A stretch of DNA of 5,486 nucleotides from Bacteroidales bacterium (GTDB lineage Bacteria > Bacteroidota > Bacteroidia > Bacteroidales > VadinHA17): NCBI GenBank assembly GCA_020353115.1, contig CP070687.1, forward strand, positions 2,051,232-2,056,717, given 5' to 3'. A program made the position numbers and the translations under genes. Positions 1 to 5,121 of the stretch are shown piece after piece. Every line of letters begins with the position of its first letter. Positions within the stretch are counted from its first letter, which is position 1. The notes below the pieces were generated by a model. The model ran no database searches, was not told the DNA's origin, and saw only the letters and a program-made list of their open reading frames with translations.

Positions 1-560
1 GCCGACTGATAATATGAATGAGCATCTATTTGAAAATTGATGGCATTGATCTCAAACTCGTATGCATCGGAGAACAGACTATAGGCTTTATCGATATCCC
101 CTTTGTTCTCTGCCTTTCTCCTGAATTTCTTTGACTTCTTATAAGCGGTTCTGGCACTTTTTTCGAGGTCTATTCCTGCCGACGGGTCAGAAGAACTTTC
201 CCGAAAGGTTTTGAGGTTTTTGTTATATACGGTATAAAGCCTCTTGTGTGCCTGCTGGTAATAGTAAAAAGCCTCGATCTCTTTCTGCATTTTCTTCTCT
301 TCCAGCTTTGTAACTTTCCGGGTCTTTGCCCGCCTTGAATTATTCTTTATTTCCTCAATCTCTGTTTCATAAACACGGGCTTTGTTCATGATTCGTTCTG
401 CTTTTTCAAAATGCTTGTTTGCCTTGTTTATCTTTTTCTTTGAAGAGAGTGGTAAGGCCTGATTAAAATCAGTATTATCCTTCATTTCAACTTCCTGTGA
501 ATGGGTGTAGGATAAGAAAACGCAAAATAAACATAAACAACTCAATACAAATATTTTCAT
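1..560 (-). CDS. Exported Lys/Glu-rich helical protein, unknown function (3' end outside window)
   Basis: The reading frame is open from an ATG at 560 to the window edge: 186 complete codons plus two bases, so the C-terminus is missing. Residues 1-21 look like a Sec signal peptide: K2, then a hydrophobic stretch with Cys8, Cys10 and Cys13, and likely cleavage near Ser21/Gln22. There is no convincing lipobox. The rest is highly charged and rich in Lys, Glu, Ala and Tyr, with almost no Gly or Pro. Amphipathic segments at about 40-72, 85-118 and 131-186 suggest helical hairpins of the TPR or coiled-coil kind. A linker rich in Ser, Asp and Pro lies at about 121-129. I do not recognise the family. 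The inferred location is the periplasm or envelope, and the missing C-terminus may hold the defining domain. It is transcribed divergently from the polyprenyl synthase gene. That it is a real gene is well supported by the start, signal peptide and continuous frame. Its function is unknown. Confidence 0.8.
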   Translation of the reverse strand, partial: MKIFVLSCLCLFCVFLSYTHSQEVEMKDNTDFNQALPLSSKKKINKANKHFEKAERIMNKARVYETEIEEIKNNSRRAKTRKVTKLEEKKMQKEIEAFYYYQQAHKRLYTVYNKNLKTFRESSSDPSAGIDLEKSARTAYKKSKKFRRKAENKGDIDKAYSLFSDAYEFEINAINFQIDAHSYYQS

Positions 561-597
561 GACAGGCAATTTTTATTCATCGTGAACTATCCAACCA

Positions 598-630
598 ATC
601 TTGTTTTTTCAATCTCTAAAACAACAAGAT
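598..630. repeat. 8-bp perfect inverted repeat in the divergent intergenic region
   Basis: ATCTTGTT at 598-605 is the exact reverse complement of AACAAGAT at 623-630, with a 17-bp spacer. The right arm touches the putative -7 element of the minus-strand promoter (630-637), so on the minus strand the repeat covers the presumed transcription start. It could be an operator or a weak 5'-leader hairpin. The DNA is AT-rich and the arms are short, so chance is a serious alternative. Confidence 0.3.
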
Positions 631-661
631 AAAATTACGCTTTTAACGGATCAAACTCAAA
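630..661 (-). promoter_or_regulatory. Possible Bacteroidota-type promoter for the exported helical protein
   Basis: Read on the minus strand, TTTG (661-658) is followed by a 20-bp spacer and TAATTTTA (637-630). The phylum consensus is TTTG, 19-21 bp, then TAnnTTTG. The spacing fits and the -7 box matches except for its last base. Transcription would start near 622, giving a leader of about 60 nt before the ATG at 560. A second TTTG at 655-652 would give a 14-bp spacer, which is too short. Confidence 0.4.
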
Positions 662-742
662 TATCACCCGTGATTTTTACTATACTGCATCACACTGAGA
701 TGGCCGAATGGTTTCCATATTAAATTCACAGATTATATTTGT

Positions 743-750
743 TACCTTTG
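743..750 (+). promoter_or_regulatory. -7 promoter element of the polyprenyl synthase gene
   Basis: TACCTTTG is an exact match to the Bacteroidota sigma-factor -7 consensus TAnnTTTG. No good -33 TTG is visible at the usual distance, which is common in these organisms. Transcription would begin around 755-760, only 10-15 nt before the ATG at 771 and well downstream of the ATG at 708. It therefore supports 771 as the true start. Confidence 0.5.
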
Positions 751-770
751 CCAAACATAATAGATATATT

Positions 771-1745
771 ATGCTCACACTGGATGACTCCCGGGAAGTG
801 GTTAACAAAGCCATTTCCAACCTGAAATTCAAATCTCAGCCAAAGGAACTGTACAATCCTATCCGATATATACTTTCAATGGGAGGTAAACGACTCCGTC
901 CATGCATGGTGATTATGGCCTGTAATCTATTTAGGGACGATGTGGAAGAGGCGATCCGGCCGGCAGTTGGGATTGAGATATTTCATAATTTCACCCTCCT
1001 GCATGATGATATCATGGATAATTCCATATTGAGAAGAAACAAACCGACGGTCCATACAAAATGGGATAGGAACATCGCCATACTATCGGGAGATGTAATG
1101 TCTATCCTTTCCAGTAGTTATATTATAAGCTGCAGGAAAGAGATTGTCCTTGATCTGTTGCGGGTTTTCAACCAAACCGCGCTTGAGGTATGCGAAGGCC
1201 AGCAATTTGACATGAATTTTGAAACACAGTTCCAGGTAGATGAAAGGGAATACCTGAAAATGATTGAATGCAAAACGGCGGTTCTTTTTGCTGCCTCATT
1301 GAAGATTGGATCGATTATTGGCGGAGCGTCCGGTTCAGATGCTGACAACATGTACTTATTCGGGAAAAACCTTGGAATGGCTTTTCAACTACAGGATGAT
1401 TTGCTTGATGTTTATGGTGATCCGGAAGTTTTTGGCAAAAGGATTGGCGAGGATATAGAGGCAAATAAGAAAACCTATCTGCTCGTCAAAACTCTTGAGC
1501 TGGCCAGGGAAAAACGGCGGAATGAAATCATCCGGCTTTTGAATGATGGAAAAATTCCCAGAAAGGAAAAGATCCATGCCATGGTTCAAATATATGATGC
1601 TATTAATATCCGAAAGATAACACAGGAGAAGGTTGATTTTTATTTTAAGGAAGCCGGAGAATCTCTTGAAAGAGTCAGGGTGAATGATTCAAGAAAAGAG
1701 GAACTGAAAAAAATGGCCGATAAACTGAACCGAAGAGAACGTTGA
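771..1745 (+). CDS. Trans-polyprenyl diphosphate synthase (GGPP/FPP synthase-like)
   Basis: This enzyme condenses isopentenyl diphosphate onto allylic diphosphates in the cytoplasm, supplying prenyl chains for quinones, carrier lipids or other isoprenoids. From the ATG at 771 it has 324 residues, the usual length. Visible motifs are GGKRLRP (38-44, IPP binding), the first Asp-rich motif DDIMD (79-83) followed by RR at 88-89, the CEGQQFD segment (141-147), K168-T169, and the second Asp-rich motif in FQLQDDLLD (D209, D210, D213), then a Lys pair at 233-234. All key residues are present. Phe74, five residues before the first Asp motif, is the position where an aromatic residue shortens the product in this family, so a C15-C20 product is more likely than a long quinone tail (inference). 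The frame is open 63 nt further up to an ATG at 708, but those 21 residues are not family-like and lie upstream of the -7 element. It appears monocistronic and ends 2 bp from the convergent barrel gene. Confidence 0.93.
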   Translation: MLTLDDSREVVNKAISNLKFKSQPKELYNPIRYILSMGGKRLRPCMVIMACNLFRDDVEEAIRPAVGIEIFHNFTLLHDDIMDNSILRRNKPTVHTKWDRNIAILSGDVMSILSSSYIISCRKEIVLDLLRVFNQTALEVCEGQQFDMNFETQFQVDEREYLKMIECKTAVLFAASLKIGSIIGGASGSDADNMYLFGKNLGMAFQLQDDLLDVYGDPEVFGKRIGEDIEANKKTYLLVKTLELAREKRRNEIIRLLNDGKIPRKEKIHAMVQIYDAINIRKITQEKVDFYFKEAGESLERVRVNDSRKEELKKMADKLNRRER

Positions 1746-1747
1746 GA

Positions 1748-2314
1748 CTATTTCTTTTTTAACCATCCTTCCGTACTGACCAGGAATCCGGCAAACAGGG
1801 TCCATTGGTGAAATTTGCCGGCGGTATATTTCATTTCAGCCATTAGCTGTGTTTTTGCGTTTACCCTGTATTTAGTACCTGCCCCGATATTCACCCCGAG
1901 GTAATTGTCGGAATAGTCGTTCGGATATAATTCGTCACCCACATATATTGATGAAAGGAAGTTGATATTAAAACCCGCCAGTGCATATATGGAGAACTGA
2001 GTTCCTGACCGGAAAATGATATATTCTCCGTTAAGATCAGCCATGCCAAGCCATGTTCTTCTCTCACCTTCATCCGTATCGCTTTTATTCGGGTAAAATA
2101 TAGCGGCCGAAAGGGACCCTTGCAAAGATTCAGAAACCTGGTATGCACCACGTATATACAATCCTGGTATACCGGACCGGACCTGATGGTATTTGAATCC
2201 GCTTCCGGCAGCAGCACCTCCACCCAGATGGAAATCCTGGGCTATGACTTCATTACCCGGATTTGCCACACAAAAAATACAGACCATGATTGCCGGGATT
2301 ACAATTTTTCTCAT
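1748..2314 (-). CDS. Small outer-membrane beta-barrel protein (porin-family, OmpX/OmpW-like size)
   Basis: The predicted precursor has 188 residues. Residues 1-25 form a signal peptide (R2, K3, a hydrophobic core, then Val-Ile-Ala, with cleavage before Gln26), leaving about 163 residues. The mature part has alternating polar and hydrophobic short strands separated by Gly/Asn/Asp-rich turns: about 28-42, 50-60, 63-74, 87-102, 105-119, 135-149, 154-163 and 168-180. That is enough for an eight-stranded barrel. There is no TonB box or plug, and it is too small for a classical trimeric porin. The chain ends in three lysines rather than a terminal aromatic residue, although aromatics occur in the last strand (W171, F174, F177). 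Expected location is the outer membrane; ligand or role is unknown. It is a single gene, convergent with the polyprenyl synthase gene and divergent from atpD. The fold class is fairly secure; a specific function cannot be given. Confidence 0.82.
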   Translation of the reverse strand: MRKIVIPAIMVCIFCVANPGNEVIAQDFHLGGGAAAGSGFKYHQVRSGIPGLYIRGAYQVSESLQGSLSAAIFYPNKSDTDEGERRTWLGMADLNGEYIIFRSGTQFSIYALAGFNINFLSSIYVGDELYPNDYSDNYLGVNIGAGTKYRVNAKTQLMAEMKYTAGKFHQWTLFAGFLVSTEGWLKKK

Positions 2315-2353
2315 CGCTTTTTATCTGGTAGGATTAAGTAAACCGTCTTTTGT

Positions 2354-2361
2354 CAAACCGA
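2354..2361 (-). promoter_or_regulatory. Candidate -7 element for the beta-barrel gene
   Basis: On the minus strand this reads TCGGTTTG, one mismatch (second base) from TAnnTTTG. It lies 39 bp upstream of the ATG at 2314, which would give a leader of roughly 30-35 nt. No correctly spaced -33 TTG was found, so this is weak. Confidence 0.25.
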
Positions 2362-2471
2362 ATCAATACGAACAAATGAAAGGATTCTAAGATGTAAAAC
2401 CATAACAAATTATAAAAGCCGCAATTTCTGAACGTTTGTTAATTCCAGCTAGTTAAATTATTAAAAAATAC

Positions 2472-2479
2472 TAAATTTG
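2472..2479 (+). promoter_or_regulatory. -7 promoter element of the atpD-atpC operon
   Basis: TAAATTTG matches the Bacteroidota -7 consensus TAnnTTTG exactly and lies 37 bp before the atpD ATG, predicting a leader of about 30 nt. No convincing -33 TTG lies 17-23 bp upstream; the nearest TTTG (2435-2438) is too far. The leader before the ATG is A/T-rich without a Shine-Dalgarno sequence, as is usual in this phylum. The rest of 2315-2516 shows no gene. Confidence 0.5.
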
Positions 2480-2516
2480 TAGGATTAGCGACTATTGTTT
2501 TTCAAAAATTATCTAC

Positions 2517-4028
2517 ATGTCAAAGAACATCGGTGAAATCAGTCAGATTATCGGCCCCGTTGTGGATATCACCTTCAACAAGGAAGGGTCACAACTTCCC
2601 AACATATTGGATGCCCTTAATATTAAACGTGAAGACGGGGAAATCCTGATTGTTGAATGCCAGCAACATATTGGTGAGAATACAGTTCGGGCAATTGCCA
2701 TGGATTCCACAGATGGATTAAGGAGAGGAATGCCTGTCATAGCAACCGGAGATCCGATCCGCATGCCAATAGGTGAACAGATAAAAGGCAGATTGATGAA
2801 TGTTATTGGAGAACCAATTGATGGAATCGGACCGCTGGACAAATCGAAAGGTTATCCGATCCATAGAAAACCGCCACAGTTTGAAGAATTATCGGTGGAA
2901 AAAGAGGTTCTCTATACCGGTATAAAAGTGATCGATCTGATCGAGCCCTATTCCAAGGGGGGAAAGATCGGTTTGTTTGGCGGTGCCGGTGTTGGAAAGA
3001 CGGTCGTTATACTGGAACTGATCAATAATATTGCAAAAGCCTATTCCGGATTATCTGTATTTGCCGGTGTTGGTGAAAGAACGCGTGAAGGGAATGATCT
3101 TCTCCGTGAAATGCTGGAGGCCGGTGTTATTTCATATGGCGAGGAATTTATGAAAGACATGAAAAGTGGCGGCTGGGATCTGTCCAAGGTAGACAGGAAA
3201 ATACTTAAGGATTCCAAACTTGCCCTTGTATTCGGACAGATGAATGAACCTCCTGGAGCAAGAGCAAGAGTTGCCTTGTCGGGTCTTTCTGTCGCAGAAT
3301 ATTTCAGAGACGGAGATAAGGAAGGCGAAGGGAGGGATATCCTGTTTTTTATGGATAATATTTTCAGGTTTACTCAGGCAGGATCGGAAGTTTCAGCCTT
3401 ACTCGGACGAATGCCTTCTGCAGTGGGGTATCAACCAACACTGGCAACTGAAATGGGTGAAATGCAGGAAAGAATAACATCGACAAAACATGGATCAATA
3501 ACATCCGTCCAGGCTGTATATGTACCGGCAGATGATCTGACCGATCCTGCACCCGCAACCACATTTGCCCACCTGGATGCCACAACGGTACTGAGTCGTA
3601 AAATATCTGAATTGGGCATATATCCGGCCGTGGATCCGCTTGATTCGACATCAAGAATCCTTGCCCCGGACATTGTCGGAGAAGACCATTATCAAACGGC
3701 CCAGCGCGTAAAGGAAATTCTGCAGCGAAACAAAGAACTTCAGGATATAATTGCAATCCTGGGAATGGATGAATTAACCGAAGAAGATAAACTGGTTGTG
3801 CATCGTGCAAGAAGAGTTCAAAGATTCCTCTCGCAACCCTTCCATGTAGCCGAACAATTTACCGGTATTCCAGGAGTATTGGTTTCTATTGAAGATACCA
3901 TTAAGGCATTTAATAAAATACTTGATGGAGAAGTGGATGAATACCCGGAGGCCGCCTTTATCATGGTGGGTACCATAGAAGATGCAATCGAAAAAGGGAA
4001 AAAAATGCTGGCGGAAGCCAAAACGTAA
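2517..4028 (+). CDS. atpD: F1Fo ATP synthase subunit beta (catalytic)
   Basis: This is the catalytic F1 subunit, three per alpha3-beta3 hexamer on the cytoplasmic face of the inner membrane, coupling rotation of gamma/epsilon to ATP synthesis or hydrolysis. The 503-residue protein is full length. It has the N-terminal beta-barrel domain (about 1-80), then the nucleotide-binding domain with P-loop GGAGVGKT (155-162, K161 and T162), the catalytic Glu in GERTREG (E187, R188), and Walker B ending at D280 followed by NIFRFTQAGSEVSALLGRMPSA. ATP-pocket Tyr335 and Tyr369 are present. The C-terminal helical domain carries the DELTEED version of the DELSEED lever (418-424). An insertion at about 208-226 (Glu/Lys/Gly-rich, ending WDLSKVD) is typical of Bacteroidota beta subunits and explains the length above about 460-470. 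No essential residue is missing. It is first in a unit with atpC; alpha, gamma, delta and Fo genes are not in the window. Start chosen by family alignment from memory (short MSKNIGEISQIIGPVVD start). Confidence 0.98.
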   Translation: MSKNIGEISQIIGPVVDITFNKEGSQLPNILDALNIKREDGEILIVECQQHIGENTVRAIAMDSTDGLRRGMPVIATGDPIRMPIGEQIKGRLMNVIGEPIDGIGPLDKSKGYPIHRKPPQFEELSVEKEVLYTGIKVIDLIEPYSKGGKIGLFGGAGVGKTVVILELINNIAKAYSGLSVFAGVGERTREGNDLLREMLEAGVISYGEEFMKDMKSGGWDLSKVDRKILKDSKLALVFGQMNEPPGARARVALSGLSVAEYFRDGDKEGEGRDILFFMDNIFRFTQAGSEVSALLGRMPSAVGYQPTLATEMGEMQERITSTKHGSITSVQAVYVPADDLTDPAPATTFAHLDATTVLSRKISELGIYPAVDPLDSTSRILAPDIVGEDHYQTAQRVKEILQRNKELQDIIAILGMDELTEEDKLVVHRARRVQRFLSQPFHVAEQFTGIPGVLVSIEDTIKAFNKILDGEVDEYPEAAFIMVGTIEDAIEKGKKMLAEAKT

Positions 4029-4033
4029 CCTTT

Positions 4034-4055
4034 GTGATAAATCCGGTTATAGCAC
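4034..4055 (+). other. Possible small hairpin between atpD and atpC
   Basis: In the 63-nt gap, GTG-ATAA (4034-4040) can pair with TTAT and CAC (4047-4050, 4053-4055) around the loop ATCCGG, leaving AG (4051-4052) as a bulge. The stem is seven pairs, mostly A-U, with no U-run behind it, so it is not a convincing terminator. It could act in mRNA processing or in setting beta:epsilon expression (3:1 in the enzyme), but that is inference. Confidence 0.22.
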
Positions 4056-4091
4056 CTGTTTATATCAATCTTTACTAAATCGTAAATAATC

Positions 4092-4340
4092 GTGTTTTTG
4101 GAAATAATTACTCCTGGAAAAAAAATATTCACCGGTGAGGTGAAATTGATCCAGGTACCAGGGGAAAAAGGATCTTTTGAAATCCTAAAAAACCATGCTC
4201 CCATCATTTCCACTCTCGAAAAGGGAATCATCAAAGTAATCAATATGAAAGATGAACAGGATTTCTTTGATATAAACGGGGGCGTTATTGAAGTGAATAA
4301 GAATAAGATAATTATTCTTGCTGAATCAGAACAGGAATGA
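4092..4340 (+). CDS. atpC: F1Fo ATP synthase subunit epsilon, short form (GTG start)
   Basis: This is the central-stalk subunit that, with gamma, connects F1 to the c-ring. The 82-residue product starts with the family's FLEIITPGKKIFTGEV pattern. It continues with the conserved I-Q-V-P-G-E-K-G-S-F-E-I-L-K-N-H-A-P segment (about 20-37) and ends after the strand 'GGVIEVNKNKIIILAE' (63-78). This is the N-terminal ten-stranded beta-sandwich only. The C-terminal helical hairpin of the 130-140-residue E. coli or Bacillus proteins is absent, a known condition in Bacteroidota, so the ATP-hydrolysis inhibition mediated by that hairpin is not expected. The start is a GTG: an in-frame TAA at 4083-4085 lies just three codons upstream and no ATG is available near the family start. 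There is no Shine-Dalgarno sequence. It lies 63 nt after atpD and overlaps the next gene by 4 nt. Confidence 0.93.
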   Translation: MFLEIITPGKKIFTGEVKLIQVPGEKGSFEILKNHAPIISTLEKGIIKVINMKDEQDFFDINGGVIEVNKNKIIILAESEQE

Positions 4341-5071
4341 GATCATTTGCCATATTCCTTTCCCTTTCGTTTATAACGGTTTCTTTGTTTGCGCAGGAAA
4401 AAATTACATTTCTGGCTGAAGATAACCTGGAGGTCACAGCCGATCTGTATGAAATTGATGAATCATTCCCATTTGTACTTTTGTTCCATCAAAGTGGTTC
4501 AAGCCGGGGGGAGTTCCTTGAAACGGCAGCTAGGATTACAAGATTTGGGTACAATTGCCTGGCAGTGGATCTGCGATTCGGCGAGGAAGAGAACTTCATC
4601 CGGAATGAAACTGCAATCCGATCCGTTGAACGGAACTATCCCAATAACATGCTTGATTGCCGCAAGGATATCCGGGCAGCTATTAAATATGCATCTGAAA
4701 GAAGCGGGAAAAACATGGTGTTGCTGGGAAGTTCTTTCTCCGCATCCCTATGCCTGGTCCTTGGAAAAGAATCTCCGGAAGTGGATGCCGTTATTGCCTT
4801 CAGCCCCGGTGAGTTTTTTCAATCGGACCTGGATATAAAGGAAGAGTTGGAAAACTATCCAAAACCGGTTTTTGCAGCCGGGATGAAAAGAGAAAAAACA
4901 TATCTGGAGGAGATGTTTATGTTCGTGCCGGATGATAAAAAAACCATCTTTGTTCCTGAAACGGAAGAAGGACAGTATGGAGCAAAGGCACTCTGGAAAT
5001 CAAATAGCTCCTCTTTTGAATACTGGCTGGGACTTCTGGTGTTTTTTAAAAGTATTTTGCCGGCCCAATAA
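4337..5071 (+). CDS. Exported alpha/beta-hydrolase-fold protein, possibly catalytically inactive
   Basis: The predicted precursor has 244 residues. Residues 1-19 form a signal peptide (R2, a hydrophobic core, Leu-Phe-Ala, cleavage before Gln20), so a periplasmic or secreted location is expected. The fold signature resembles dienelactone-hydrolase-type proteins: a strand and oxyanion-type loop LLFHQSGSSRGEF (48-60), the strand LAVDLRFG (75-82), and a nucleophile elbow GSSFS (131-135, Ser133) after strand MVLL. The strand AVIAFSPGEF (151-160) follows, then PVFAAGM (177-183), then GQYGAKALW (212-220) before the last helix. The last segment is where relatives normally carry the catalytic His of HG(S/A)KALW; here it is Tyr214. 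The strand-7 acid is not evident after PVFAAG either. The only His in the protein is H51. The hydrolase fold is likely; esterase activity is doubtful. The ATG overlaps the atpC TGA (ATGA), implying translational coupling, and the gene lies 50 nt before a GT9 gene. The substrate is unknown. Confidence 0.85.
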   Translation: MRSFAIFLSLSFITVSLFAQEKITFLAEDNLEVTADLYEIDESFPFVLLFHQSGSSRGEFLETAARITRFGYNCLAVDLRFGEEENFIRNETAIRSVERNYPNNMLDCRKDIRAAIKYASERSGKNMVLLGSSFSASLCLVLGKESPEVDAVIAFSPGEFFQSDLDIKEELENYPKPVFAAGMKREKTYLEEMFMFVPDDKKTIFVPETEEGQYGAKALWKSNSSSFEYWLGLLVFFKSILPAQ

Positions 5072-5121
5072 AGATCTTTCATACCACTTCCTGATCCCTT
5101 AAAGCGTTAAAACGAAATATT

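Noticed and set aside
460..473. Palindrome CTGATTAAAATCAG
   Set aside because: It is only 6-bp arms within a coding region, does not lie at any boundary and is expected by chance.
2403..2441. Inverted repeat TAACAAA / TTTGTTA upstream of the atpD promoter
   Set aside because: Seven AT-rich base pairs with a 25-bp spacer are easily random, and the repeat does not overlap the -7 element.
3370..3810. A 146-codon open frame antisense to atpD
   Set aside because: It lies wholly inside a certain atpD reading frame, has no family-like features and reads as a composition shadow.
3818..4243. A 141-codon open frame on the minus strand across the atpD end and atpC
   Set aside because: It overlaps two well-supported genes antisense and shows no recognisable domain or signal.
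4389..4838. A 149-codon open frame in another frame within the hydrolase-like gene
   Set aside because: The overlapping frame encodes a signal peptide and hydrolase-fold motifs; this one is Cys/Trp/Arg-rich with no pattern.
5070..5079. Perfect palindrome AAAGATCTTT after the hydrolase-like gene
   Set aside because: It has no loop for a hairpin and no U-run, so it is not a terminator; a 10-bp palindrome is unremarkable.
5099..5114. Imperfect tandem TTAAAGCG TTAAAACG before the GT9 gene
   Set aside because: Two eight-base units with a mismatch in AT-rich spacer are too little to call a repeat or binding site.
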